Assembly (NCBI GenBank): GCA_015662615.1
Contig: DQTU01000205.1
Span: 1 to 10,931 of the forward strand
Origin: Campylobacterales bacterium
Lineage (GTDB): Bacteria > Campylobacterota > Campylobacteria > Campylobacterales > QNZT01
DNA length: 10,931 nucleotides
Reading direction: 5' to 3'
Both the position numbers and the translations under genes were made by a program. Positions within the stretch are counted from its first letter, which is position 1. Each line of letters starts with the position of its first letter. This document shows, piece after piece, positions 1-7,578 of this stretch. The notes beneath the pieces were generated by a model. The model was given only the letters and a program-made list of their open reading frames with translations. It was not told where the DNA came from and made no database searches.

Positions 1-234
1 AGCAAGTCCCAACTCATCAACGATAGCTTTTATCTTGTTTTTGAGTTCGCTCTCTATCTCTACTTTTTGCTCACCTGCTTTTATCATGGTCTCTTCAAAG
101 TTTGATTTTATATTCTCTTTTGAGTTTTCACCCTTTTTTAGGATTTCGTCAAACTGCTCAGAAAAGCGGTCTTTGAAAAGAAGTGCACCGCCAAGGAGTG
201 TGTATAAAAACTCCTTAGATTTGTCATCATTCAC
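1..234 (-). CDS. Phasin-like coiled-coil protein, partial (3' end outside window)
   Basis: The frame is open from a GTG at 234-232 to the left window edge, giving 78 residues with no stop. The GTG overlaps the TGA of the upstream regulator gene (GTGA, 4 nt) and has an AAGGA Shine-Dalgarno 6 nt upstream. A TAA lies four codons upstream in the same frame, so no earlier start is possible. The visible part begins VNDDKSKEFLYTLLGGALLF and then becomes a charged, heptad-like helix. The pattern of a short hydrophobic helix, then F-x-E-I-L-K-K-G-E (about residues 28-36), then a long amphipathic helix recalls phasin/PHA-granule-associated proteins. It is also what many small coiled-coil proteins look like. 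Function is not established. Tight coupling suggests it is co-translated with the regulator. I am sure this is a gene and only moderately inclined to the phasin label. Confidence 0.72.
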   Translation of the reverse strand, partial: MNDDKSKEFLYTLLGGALLFKDRFSEQFDEILKKGENSKENIKSNFEETMIKAGEQKVEIESELKNKIKAIVDELGLA

Positions 235-896
235 GATGCTTCCTTATCCACATAGCAAAACTTATATCCGCGTCTTCGGATGGTTTCGATACATTTTATA
301 CCAAAGTTTTTATCAAGTTTTTGTCTTATTGCGTTGATTGAAGTTTCCACAACATTTGGTGTGATAAACTCAGGTTCTTCCCAAATAGCATTTAAAAGTC
401 TATCTTTTGAGATGACTTGATTTTTATGCTCTGCTAAATATACTAAGATATCAAAAGGTTTCCCTTTGATCTCTATCTCTTTATCTCTGTATGAAGTTTT
501 TTCTTCGCTGATATCAATTGTAAGTTTTCCGATTTTGATTCTGTTATCTATCGTTCTTCTTAGTTTCGCTTCAACCCGAGCTGAAATGATATCTATATCA
601 AATGGCTCTTTTATAAAATCATCAACCCCAGCTTTTAAAAATGCAATCTCTGTATCTTTGTCATCTATAATAGATAGTATAATTAAAGGTACTTTGTACT
701 GTTTTGATATCTTTGCAATAAATTTTTTTGTTTTATTGTGTTCTAGGTCGTAATCAAGTAAAATCAAGTCATAGTTTCTAAATCGCAAAAAGTTTGAACT
801 GTCATCTATATCATAAGAGTCATCCACGATAACTCTTAAATTTGAAGCGATTGATCTTGATAATTCTTCATCGACACCTATTGATAATATTCTCAT
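231..896 (-). CDS. hsrA: HsrA/CosR-family atypical orphan response regulator (OmpR/PhoB type)
   Basis: Transcription regulator of 221 aa: receiver domain (about residues 1-115) plus OmpR-type winged-helix DNA-binding domain (about 122-217). The C-terminal part closely matches what I recall of Helicobacter HP1043 (HsrA) and Campylobacter CosR: KGKPFDIL (144-151), AIWEEPEFITPNVVE (170-184), IRQKLDK (190-196) and RRRGYKFCY (207-215). C214 aligns with the C-terminal Cys reported as important in CosR. The receiver is degenerate. G7/V8 replace the acidic pair that binds Mg, and E97 replaces the conserved Lys (K96 is one residue early). However, D48 sits at the phospho-acceptor position, unlike in HP1043. 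No histidine kinase gene is nearby, in keeping with an orphan regulator. The ATG has an AGAGGA Shine-Dalgarno, and the gene has its own promoter in the upstream gap. In Helicobacter and Campylobacter these regulators are essential and tied to oxidative stress and central metabolism. The same role here is inference. Confidence 0.9.
   Translation of the reverse strand: MRILSIGVDEELSRSIASNLRVIVDDSYDIDDSSNFLRFRNYDLILLDYDLEHNKTKKFIAKISKQYKVPLIILSIIDDKDTEIAFLKAGVDDFIKEPFDIDIISARVEAKLRRTIDNRIKIGKLTIDISEEKTSYRDKEIEIKGKPFDILVYLAEHKNQVISKDRLLNAIWEEPEFITPNVVETSINAIRQKLDKNFGIKCIETIRRRGYKFCYVDKEAS
241..245 (-). promoter_or_regulatory. Shine-Dalgarno that fixes a GTG start
   Basis: AAGGA on the minus strand sits 6 nt before the GTG at 234, inside the last codons of the response-regulator gene. 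With the GTGA stop/start overlap and an upstream in-frame stop, it supports the GTG as the true start of the left-edge gene. Confidence 0.65.
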
Positions 897-935
897 ATTG
901 TTCCTCTACCGAATTATTTCTTAAATGTAAGCATA

Positions 936-964
936 AAAATAGCAGAATTATATTTAAAAGTCAA
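936..964 (-). promoter_or_regulatory. Sigma70-type promoter of the HsrA-family gene
   Basis: On the minus strand, TTGACT (964-959) and TATTTT (941-936) are separated by exactly 17 nt. They lie inside the 81-nt gap between the Dabb gene and the regulator. Transcription would begin near 929, giving a leader of about 33 nt that holds the AGAGGA ribosome site. A TTTAAG (925-920) follows the -10. TTTAAG-like half-sites are described for HsrA binding in Helicobacter, so self-regulation is possible, but only one good half-site is visible. Confidence 0.62.
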
Positions 965-977
965 TTTATTATGATTT

Positions 978-1265
978 TTAATATTTAAAGTCAACTACCT
1001 TTGAAGAAAGTGCAACCTTTTTGATATACGCTACAACTTCAAGATGATAAGGGTGTACAGCATAAGTTTTTAAATCCTCTTCATCGTTGAAATCAGTCAA
1101 AAGTGCGATGTCATAGGCTCTATCTTCATCTGCGAAGTTTAGTCCTACTTCAATATTTTGAAGCACTTCAACCTCTCCTTGTAAGCTCAAAAGCTTCTTT
1201 TTTACCAATTCCTTGTTTTTATCTGAGTTATCAGTTAATTTAAAAAATACGATGTGTTTTACCAT
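978..1265 (-). CDS. Dabb (stress-responsive alpha/beta-barrel) family protein
   Basis: Small protein of 95 aa, the usual length for a single Dabb domain (ferredoxin-like, dimeric alpha/beta barrel). Family marks are the opening MVKHIVFFKL with His at 4, the central strand YDIALLTDF (51-59), and HPYH (71-74) followed by a helix and the closing strand VVDFKY. There is no signal peptide or membrane segment, so it is expected in the cytoplasm. Biochemical roles vary across the family and none can be assigned here. It starts 11 nt after the batD stop with a weak AAGAAG ribosome site, so it probably ends the moxR-bat transcript. The next gene downstream has a separate promoter. Confidence 0.85.
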   Translation of the reverse strand: MVKHIVFFKLTDNSDKNKELVKKKLLSLQGEVEVLQNIEVGLNFADEDRAYDIALLTDFNDEEDLKTYAVHPYHLEVVAYIKKVALSSKVVDFKY

Positions 1266-1276
1266 GTTCTACTTCT

Positions 1277-2779
1277 TTATTTTAAAATATCTTCAATATC
1301 TTTCTCTTTTATAAGATATTTATCAATATTTTTAATTAGATCTATTTTGTCAATTTTATTTTTTCCATGGTCATAAATATTCTCTTCTAGTGTTTTAATG
1401 GTACTTTTTATTTTATGAGATTTTCCAATATAGGGGATAAGTAGTGAGAGTAACTCTTTGTCATTTTTACTCTTCTTGATTCTTTTTGCTAGAGGAAGTT
1501 CAGCGCGCTCTTTTCTTCTTCTTTTTGGCAGGTTAAACAAAAACATACTCAATACTCCAAGTAAAAACCCACCAAATGTAAAAAGAATTAACTTAGTTTG
1601 AGAAGCTTTATCATAAATAATTTTTGTTTTAGGTGCTTCTACTGTTATTTGCTCTTTCTTTTGTAGTTGTGCCGTTTGCGTCTTTATCATGCTCCCTGTC
1701 ACTTCAATATCATACTGCTTACTCTTTAAATGTTTAATTTGTTCATCTTCACTATTAAAAAAGGTAAACTCCAACGGCTCAATCGTAAAATTCCTATCCG
1801 AAACAATCGCAAACTTTTGTGTAAATTCACCAAGCTCCTCTTTATCATTAGTAAATATCTTTCTTTGAGGCTTATCCGCATAAACGATGGCATCTTTGAT
1901 ATCAAGCTTATACTCCTCTATATCATCCACATTCCCAATACCTTTTATAGTGACTGTTAGGTTTACAGGTTCGTTTGCTTTGGTTTTTTGTTTATCTATA
2001 GTGACACTCATTTTAAAGTTTCCGTAGATATCTGCACCAGCAGGTAGAGGTTTTGCATTTATCACAATTTCATTTGAAAAAAGACTTTTCCATTTTACGC
2101 GCTCAAAATTAAAGAAATCCCTTTTCCTCTTTTGCTTGATTCCAGCATCCATGCGTCCTGGCTCTATTGTAATAGCTCCTTCTTTTTGCGCAAAGAGTAG
2201 GTAATGAATACGATAAACTTGATAATCTCCCTCAACGGTTGCAGGCTGTTTTTTCATAGGTTTTGCCCAGAAGTCATGAAAAGTAGGAGTATCAAAATTT
2301 GCCTCAGCTAAATCGATATTAAGATGTTTTTTGAAAGTAAAAACTACATTGATAGGTTCCCCAATGTAGGCTTCATTTTTATCCGCTGCAAGTGTAAATA
2401 TAAAAGCCTCTGCTTTGTTGGCGGTCTCTTTTTTTACTTCAATTTTGACAGATTTGGTACGCTCTATTTTACCATCAACCGCAACTTCAATGATTGGTAT
2501 AGTGAAGCTCTTTTGTGGTGTGAAAATATACTCTTTTGAGAGGGATTTTGTCACTTTCCCGTTGATATTTGTAATATTTCGTGATATAGACTGTGATTCA
2601 ACCCTGTATCCAGCGATTTCTTTTAATTTAGGAAACTCTATCTTGTTTCCTTTTGCGGAAAGGATGAGCGATATTCTGTCGCCCACATAGACAGTTTTTG
2701 GAGTGATTTTAGCAGTTAGTGCAAAAAGGGTATTTGTGAGGAGTGATACAAATAGTAGTATTTTACCAAGGTTTTTCAT
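1277..2779 (-). CDS. batD: BatD-like oxygen tolerance protein
   Basis: Membrane-anchored periplasmic protein of the BatD family (500 aa). Residues 1-20 form a signal peptide (MKNLGK, hydrophobic core, ending LFA). The opening mature strands include a conserved-type 'Y-V-G-D' (31-34), echoed by 'Y-I-G-E-P' near 138-142 and 'K-A-N-E-P' near 267-271. This matches the repeated Ig-like strands of BatD. A hydrophobic segment at 396-416 is followed by LPKRRRKER, placing the C-terminal ~80 Lys-rich residues in the cytoplasm. The start overlaps the end of the BatB-BatC gene by 17 nt and has GAGG 7 nt upstream, so translational coupling is likely. Position as last Bat gene after two VWA proteins fits the family's usual order. 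Its precise job is unknown. In other bacteria the operon has been linked to aerotolerance and envelope stress. Confidence 0.88.
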   Translation of the reverse strand: MKNLGKILLFVSLLTNTLFALTAKITPKTVYVGDRISLILSAKGNKIEFPKLKEIAGYRVESQSISRNITNINGKVTKSLSKEYIFTPQKSFTIPIIEVAVDGKIERTKSVKIEVKKETANKAEAFIFTLAADKNEAYIGEPINVVFTFKKHLNIDLAEANFDTPTFHDFWAKPMKKQPATVEGDYQVYRIHYLLFAQKEGAITIEPGRMDAGIKQKRKRDFFNFERVKWKSLFSNEIVINAKPLPAGADIYGNFKMSVTIDKQKTKANEPVNLTVTIKGIGNVDDIEEYKLDIKDAIVYADKPQRKIFTNDKEELGEFTQKFAIVSDRNFTIEPLEFTFFNSEDEQIKHLKSKQYDIEVTGSMIKTQTAQLQKKEQITVEAPKTKIIYDKASQTKLILFTFGGFLLGVLSMFLFNLPKRRRKERAELPLAKRIKKSKNDKELLSLLIPYIGKSHKIKSTIKTLEENIYDHGKNKIDKIDLIKNIDKYLIKEKDIEDILK

Positions 2780-4436
2780 TTTTCGTCCTCTCTATATCGT
2801 AGTTTTGAAATTGCATAGGCATTGTTTTTGGTTTCATCTTTTCGAGTTGTTGTTCCCATTTTTTAGCCTCTTTTTCACTTATTTTTTCCTCTTTTTTCTT
2901 TTTTGGTTCTTCTTGTTTTTTAGCGGAGTCTTTATCTTTATCGCCATCTTTGGCATCATCTTGCTTATCTTTTTTGTCTTGTTTGTTCTTTTTGTCATCG
3001 TCTTTCTTGTCGTCATCTTTTTTCTGTTTGTTATCTTTCTTATCTTGCTCTTTTTTCTTTTTCTCTATCATCTTTTTTGCTAATTGTATATTATGTTCCA
3101 AGTCTGCTTCGTTATTAATCTTTTTAGCTTTTTCATAAGCCTTTAGCGCTTCTTCATATTTTTTAAGTTGAAAGTGACTATTTCCAGAGTTGAAAAGTTT
3201 TTTATACTCCAAGTTTGAGTCTTTGGAAGTTACCTTATTATAAGTACTTAGTGCTTGTTCATACTTCTTATCTTTATATTGAGCATTTGCCAAATCATAA
3301 AAACTTTGAGGACTTTTTTTAGATTTTACCACTTCTTTGTAAGATTCTATCGCTTCTTTATACTCTTCATTTTGATAAGCCTCATCTGCCTTGTCAATCG
3401 TTTGAAAATCAAATACCCCTGCATGGAGTTTAGGAGAATTTATGCCAAGAACTAGCAAGACAAAGATACCAACATAAGACCTCTTAGGAAATGAACTAAA
3501 AGCCAATAACATAAAAAATATCCCAAACCCAAGCGGATAATAAAAAAGCTCTTTGTACTCTTTGATCTTCCGACTTTGGGTATCTTGCATCTTAAACTTC
3601 TTTTTGATATCTTCTACCAAAATCGAAACGCTATCATCTTTGAGTCCTCCAACGATATAAGCCCCACCGCTCTCAATCGCCAAAGTTTTTATCTTTTCAT
3701 TTAGTTTAGTTATCACGATATTTCCCTCTTTATCTTTGATAGAAACACCATTTTCTGTGATAGGCGCACCGCCATTTGTAGCAGTGGCATAGATATAAAT
3801 ATGTTCATTTGCATTTTTTGTAGCCTCAAGCTCTTTTTCAAAGCTCTCATTATCCCCTCCATCGGTAAAGATAATGATGATTTTCTGTTTGGAATCTTTT
3901 AAAAAACTCGCTCCCTTTTGGATAGGGATTAAGAGGTTTGTCCCTGCTGTGCTGAGACTCTCTAGTGAAAGATTCCCTATGAGGTATTTCAGAGTTGCAC
4001 TATCTTGGGTCATGGGAGAGACTAAAAAGCCCTCTGAGCTAAAAGCAATTACTCCCACATTTGCCTCTTTAAAGCTGTCAATAAATTCATAAATCTTTTT
4101 CTTGGCAAACTCTAGTCTGTTTGGGTAGATGTCAGAGGCAAGCATGGACTTTGAGATATCAAGTGCGATAAGCAGGTCAATTTTTTTACTTTTGATTTTG
4201 ACATCTCCCTTTTCAATTGCAGGACGAGCAAGTGCGATAATCATTAAAAACAGTGCGATAAAAAGCATAAAGTTTCTTCCCATTCTCCCAAGACTTCCAT
4301 TATCAAAGGTTAGTTTTTCAAGCATCTTCTCATCAAAAATAGCATTGATATTGTTTTTATGTATAATGATAAAAAAGAATAAAATGAGTGCAGGAATCAT
4401 CATAAAAAGAATATAATCAGGTCTGAGTAATATCAT
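2763..4436 (-). CDS. batB: BatB-BatC fusion: VWA membrane protein with periplasmic TPR domain
   Basis: 557 aa. Two N-terminal membrane segments (8-26, 55-71) precede a VWA domain (about 85-290). Its metal site is complete: DISKS (93-97), T166 in AGTN, and D192 in TDG. Two more hydrophobic segments (298-314, 319-335) lead into about three TPR units (346-442), a Lys/Asp/Glu-rich low-complexity tail (457-520), and an end with WEQQLEKMKPKTMPMQF. The TPR part and W-x-x-x-L ending match BatC, normally a separate secreted protein. The segment ending LHAG (about 319-340) looks like a former BatC signal peptide. Positive charges at 27-54 and 315-319 favour VWA and TPR domains facing the periplasm (inference). 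The ATG overlaps the batA stop (ATGA) with AAGAGG 6 nt upstream. BatB and BatC are thought to work with BatA, BatD and the MoxR ATPase. Confidence 0.88.
   Translation of the reverse strand: MILLRPDYILFMMIPALILFFFIIIHKNNINAIFDEKMLEKLTFDNGSLGRMGRNFMLFIALFLMIIALARPAIEKGDVKIKSKKIDLLIALDISKSMLASDIYPNRLEFAKKKIYEFIDSFKEANVGVIAFSSEGFLVSPMTQDSATLKYLIGNLSLESLSTAGTNLLIPIQKGASFLKDSKQKIIIIFTDGGDNESFEKELEATKNANEHIYIYATATNGGAPITENGVSIKDKEGNIVITKLNEKIKTLAIESGGAYIVGGLKDDSVSILVEDIKKKFKMQDTQSRKIKEYKELFYYPLGFGIFFMLLAFSSFPKRSYVGIFVLLVLGINSPKLHAGVFDFQTIDKADEAYQNEEYKEAIESYKEVVKSKKSPQSFYDLANAQYKDKKYEQALSTYNKVTSKDSNLEYKKLFNSGNSHFQLKKYEEALKAYEKAKKINNEADLEHNIQLAKKMIEKKKKEQDKKDNKQKKDDDKKDDDKKNKQDKKDKQDDAKDGDKDKDSAKKQEEPKKKKEEKISEKEAKKWEQQLEKMKPKTMPMQFQNYDIERTKNEKPW
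2877..3068 (-). repeat. Low-complexity Lys/Asp/Glu-coding tract
   Basis: Residues 457-520 of the BatB-BatC protein are almost wholly Lys, Asp, Glu and Gln, with short repeated units such as KKDD and DKKDKQ. On the plus strand this reads as a T/C-rich run. It forms a disordered, highly charged linker between the TPR domain and the conserved C-terminal W-containing segment. Such tails are common in BatC-like proteins and vary in length between strains. Confidence 0.75.
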
Positions 4437-5362
4437 GCGATACCTCTTTTATTGAGAAGATAAGTATAAAATAGAAGTGAAAGAAAGCCTAAAAATAGTG
4501 GATATTCAAAGTAGTAACTCTTTTTGATATATTTTTCACTCTCAATTTTACTCTTTTCAAGTTGGTTAATTTTTTCATAAATCTCTTTTAACGCATCTTT
4601 ATTTGAAGCAGCAAAGAATTGTCCATCGGTTTTATAAGAGATAAGTTTTAGATGGTCTTCATTAAACTCTCCACGATTTCCAATCCCAATAGTATAAACT
4701 TTTACGCCATATTGTTGTGTCAATCGCATAGCCACATCAAAAGGAACATTATCTCCTCGACTCTCTCCATCGGTAAGAAGGATGACGATTTTTGTTTTTG
4801 CTTTGGACTCTTTGAAAAGTTTAGCACTTTGGAATAGGGCATCGTTGATAACGGTATAGTTACTTCCAGCAACTCCTGAGGACAAACCTCCCATGATTTG
4901 CCCTAAAATATTTTTATCATAAGTTAACGGGGCAGCCACATAAGCAAAGTTCCCAAACACCACAAGCCCTATCTGGTCATCCGGTCGTTTTTGGATAAAC
5001 TCTTGTGCCATCTCCATGGATGCTCCAAATTTATCTTGCGCCCCAATCCCTGGTAACATCCGTCCAAATCCATAACGCATTGAACCACTTGCATCTAAGA
5101 CCAAGGCGATAGCATAACCCTCTTTGTTTTCAATTTCCATTTTATCTTCGATAACAGGCGAGGCGAGGGCGATGATAGTTGCGATGATGGCTATCCATTT
5201 TAAAACTGTCATCCAGATAGATTTTCTACCTCTGTTTTCTAGGAAAATATCCAGATGTGGAAATAAAATTGCTTCACTTTTAGGTCTACACCATTTGGCA
5301 CAGATAATAAAAATGAGCAAAAGTAAAAAAACTAATGGATACTCAAACACTACTTCACCCAT
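4433..5362 (-). CDS. batA: BatA-like VWA-domain membrane protein
   Basis: 309 aa, the typical length of BatA. Membrane segments are at about 8-22, 52-69 and 286-303, with a VWA domain between the second and third. The metal-ion site is intact: DASGS (90-94), T170 and D198 in TDG. A Gly-rich insertion (98-110) follows the first metal-binding loop. The layout equals that of the next gene without its TPR extension, so the two VWA proteins are paralogues lying in tandem, as in Bat operons. The start overlaps the preceding gene by 8 nt, and the stop overlaps the next start as ATGA. BatA is a membrane protein proposed to form a complex with BatB and to be acted on by MoxR. Which of the two paralogues should be called A or B is by order and domain content only. 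Confidence 0.88.
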   Translation of the reverse strand: MGEVVFEYPLVFLLLLIFIICAKWCRPKSEAILFPHLDIFLENRGRKSIWMTVLKWIAIIATIIALASPVIEDKMEIENKEGYAIALVLDASGSMRYGFGRMLPGIGAQDKFGASMEMAQEFIQKRPDDQIGLVVFGNFAYVAAPLTYDKNILGQIMGGLSSGVAGSNYTVINDALFQSAKLFKESKAKTKIVILLTDGESRGDNVPFDVAMRLTQQYGVKVYTIGIGNRGEFNEDHLKLISYKTDGQFFAASNKDALKEIYEKINQLEKSKIESEKYIKKSYYFEYPLFLGFLSLLFYTYLLNKRGIA

Positions 5363-5747
5363 CCACGCTCTTTAGAAATAGATTGTAATATTGAACTGCT
5401 TCATCATCAAACTCTGGTGCATTTTTGATAAATTTATATTTTTCAAGTTTTGGTAAAAGCTGTTCTAACATTCGTTCACTTTGCTCATCCGTTGCCAGAA
5501 ATTGTGCATATTTTGTGATTTTATACGCTGCCTCTTTTGGGTCGTCAAACTCTATATCTTTAAGTCTTTGCAGAACCTCTTTTCGTAAAGTCTCTTTTTT
5601 TCTTTCTCGCATGGTGCTAAATAGTTTATAAAGTAAAGCTCCAATGATAAGCAAAACAAACGCAATGGCTATCATAAATAAGTAGAAACTTATATCATCT
5701 ATCGGTTCTAACGCTCTAATATCTCTAAGTGTTAAATTCTCTTCCAT
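5355..5747 (-). CDS. DUF4381-like small membrane protein of the Bat operon
   Basis: 130 aa with one membrane segment (about 19-42) after a short N-terminus containing L-R-D-I-x-x-x-E-P-I (7-16). This resembles the 'L-R-D-I ... P' opening of DUF4381 proteins. The remaining 90 residues are charged, helical and probably cytoplasmic (RERKKETLRK follows the membrane segment). DUF4381 proteins are regularly found between DUF58 and VWA genes in MoxR clusters, and this gene is in exactly that place. It starts 2 nt after the DUF58 stop with an AGAAGG ribosome site. Function is unknown. A role as a membrane scaffold or link between the MoxR/DUF58 pair and BatA is a guess from context. Confidence 0.78.
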   Translation of the reverse strand: MEENLTLRDIRALEPIDDISFYLFMIAIAFVLLIIGALLYKLFSTMRERKKETLRKEVLQRLKDIEFDDPKEAAYKITKYAQFLATDEQSERMLEQLLPKLEKYKFIKNAPEFDDEAVQYYNLFLKSVDG

Positions 5748-5749
5748 GA

Positions 5750-6580
5750 TTACCTTCTTAAAAATAGTTTTGACATCTTCACAAATGGCTCTTCATCTGT
5801 GTAGAGTTTGGTAAAAGCGATTCTGTTTTTTCGAAAGTGTTTAAACAGTTCGCTATCCTTATCATGTAGTGCTTTTATATATCGTTGCACAGAATTTGCA
5901 TCTATTTGCATTAAAGAACTTTCCAAAGAACTAGGGTCAATTAAGTTTATGAAACCTAACTCTGGTGGATGCTCTTCAAGTTTATCTCTTGTCATAACAC
6001 ATATCACTTCATGTTTTCTAGCCAATAGTTTAAAATCAAAATCCCCAAAAAAATCTCCAAGCACAAAGATAATCGACTTTCTTTTAATCTTCTCATACAT
6101 CTGTTTAGAAAGCTGGGTCAAATCCAGTTTTTTCCCTAGTGCATCAAACTCATAAATATCCGTAACACACTTAGTAACCGCATGGATATTTTTAGTTGGT
6201 CGTATGTAAGACTCAACCTTATCCGTAAATATAAAAGAGGAAAAAACATCCCCATTTTTAACAGCTGAAAAAGCTAAAAGTGCCGCCGTCTCAGCGATAA
6301 GCTCTTGTTTAAATCTCTTCTGCCCAAAATGCACACTTCCGCCAAGAAGAGAGATAATGACGATATTTAATTCTCTCTCTTCCTTAAAAACCTTGATAAA
6401 TGGTCTTTGCATCCGAGCAGTTACATTCCAGTCAATTTTACGAACATCATCCCCGTAAACATACTCACGAAGCTCCATGAAGTCAAAACCCTCACCCTCA
6501 AATATGGATGGGTTATTTCCTGCAATTTCGCTAAAAATTTGTCGTTTGGTCTTTATGAGAATCTTTTTTAGTTTAGACAT
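5750..6580 (-). CDS. DUF58 domain protein (MoxR-associated)
   Basis: 276 aa. The family signature Y-V-Y-G-D-D-V-R-K-I-D-W-N-V-T-A-R lies at residues 40-56, followed by a VWA-like fold (about 72-260). The usual DUF58 metal site D-x-S-x-S is eroded: L78, G80 and S82 occupy those positions. D176 in the later strand remains. Unlike many DUF58 proteins of 400 or more residues, this short form has no N-terminal membrane segments, so it is likely cytoplasmic. The ATG follows directly on the TAG of moxR with no recognisable Shine-Dalgarno, implying translation by reinitiation and roughly matched expression. DUF58 proteins nearly always accompany MoxR ATPases and are thought to be partners or targets of the ATPase. 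The biochemical role is unproven. Confidence 0.88.
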   Translation of the reverse strand: MSKLKKILIKTKRQIFSEIAGNNPSIFEGEGFDFMELREYVYGDDVRKIDWNVTARMQRPFIKVFKEERELNIVIISLLGGSVHFGQKRFKQELIAETAALLAFSAVKNGDVFSSFIFTDKVESYIRPTKNIHAVTKCVTDIYEFDALGKKLDLTQLSKQMYEKIKRKSIIFVLGDFFGDFDFKLLARKHEVICVMTRDKLEEHPPELGFINLIDPSSLESSLMQIDANSVQRYIKALHDKDSELFKHFRKNRIAFTKLYTDEEPFVKMSKLFLRR

Positions 6581-7528
6581 CTACGGTAAAGGAATTGCTT
6601 CTAAAATTTTCTCAATGATTTCATCGCTTGTTATGCCTTCAGCTTCTGCCTCATAGCTCATAATAATCCTATGCCTAAGTACATCTTTACTCATGTGCGC
6701 GATATCAACAGGAGTAACATGGTCTTTTCCTCTAAGATATGCAAATGCACGAGAAGCCATGAAAAGATTTATCGAAGCTCTTGGACTTGCTCCATATTGG
6801 ATATACTCTTTGTACTTTTCAAGACCATAATTTTCTGGTTCACGAGTGGCGAAGATAAGATTGACGATGTACTGTTTTAGTGCTTCATCGATATGTACAT
6901 TTTTAACCTCTTCTTGTAGCTTTTTCAAATCCTCCGCAGAGGCAACTTGCTGAATTTCCTCAAATTTCCCATCAGCCACACGAGTTACGATTTCAATCTC
7001 TTCCTCTTTTGTGTTATAACCAACAACAATTTTCAACATAAAACGGTCAAGTTGAGCTTCAGGAAGTGAGTAAGCTCCCTCTTGTTCGATAGGATTTTGA
7101 GTAGCCAAAGTTAAAAAAGGATGCTGGATTTTAAAAGTCTCATCCGCAATCGTAACTTGCCGCTCTTGCATCGCTTCAAGAAGTGCAGATTGGACTTTCG
7201 CAGGAGCTCTATTTATCTCATCGGCTAAAAGAAGGTTGGTAAATACTGGACCGTGTTTGACTCTGAACTCATTGTTTTTTGGGTCATAAATCTCTGTACC
7301 GATGATATCAGAAGGCAGTAAATCAGGAGTAAATTGAACCCTTTTAAATTCCAATCCCAAAGTTTTTGCAAGTGTATTTACAGTCGTAGTTTTTGCAAGT
7401 CCAGGAACACCCTCAAGAAGTATATGCCCCTCACAAAGAAGACCGATTAGAAGTGAGTTTATCATCTCTTCTTGACCGACAATAACTTTTTTTATCTCAT
7501 TTTTGATAGCGGTTAGTTTTTCGCTCAT
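6581..7528 (-). CDS. moxR: MoxR-family AAA+ ATPase
   Basis: 315 aa, the normal length for the family, and complete. Walker A is GVPGLAKT (40-47), and Walker B is LLLADE (99-104) followed by INRAPAKVQSALLEAMQE. Sensor 1 is ATQNP (142-146). The arginine-finger region is LDRF (160-163), and sensor 2 is GASPRAS (246-252). Cytoplasmic; MoxR proteins hydrolyse ATP to remodel or assemble partner proteins, typically ones with VWA domains. It is the first gene of the run that leads through DUF58 to the Bat membrane proteins, so those are its likely partners. The ATG has a GGAGA ribosome site 5 nt upstream and lies 20 nt below a TATAAT box. Confidence 0.93.
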   Translation of the reverse strand: MSEKLTAIKNEIKKVIVGQEEMINSLLIGLLCEGHILLEGVPGLAKTTTVNTLAKTLGLEFKRVQFTPDLLPSDIIGTEIYDPKNNEFRVKHGPVFTNLLLADEINRAPAKVQSALLEAMQERQVTIADETFKIQHPFLTLATQNPIEQEGAYSLPEAQLDRFMLKIVVGYNTKEEEIEIVTRVADGKFEEIQQVASAEDLKKLQEEVKNVHIDEALKQYIVNLIFATREPENYGLEKYKEYIQYGASPRASINLFMASRAFAYLRGKDHVTPVDIAHMSKDVLRHRIIMSYEAEAEGITSDEIIEKILEAIPLP

Positions 7529-7548
7529 GAATTCTCCATAATTGTTTA

Positions 7549-7578
7549 ATTATAAGATTTTATCTAAAAAAAGTTAAA
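7549..7578 (-). promoter_or_regulatory. Promoter of the moxR-bat operon
   Basis: A perfect TATAAT (7554-7549 on the minus strand) lies 20 nt before the moxR ATG. The best -35 candidate is TTTAAC (7578-7573) at 18 nt spacing, which is weak. Sigma70 promoters in Campylobacterota often lack a good -35 and rely on the -10 plus A/T periodicity, as seen here. The leader would be only about 13 nt, just enough for the GGAGA ribosome site. The rest of the 7529-7659 gap shows no gene. Confidence 0.6.

Noticed and set aside
35..337. 100-aa plus-strand frame near the left edge
   Set aside because: It lies opposite two supported minus-strand genes whose start, ribosome site and family matches are clear. 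Its translation resembles no known protein.
2703..3083. 126-aa plus-strand frame rich in Phe and Leu
   Set aside because: It is the reverse reading of the Lys/Asp-rich tail of BatB-BatC and of the batD start. It has no family resemblance, and its composition is fully explained by the opposite strand.
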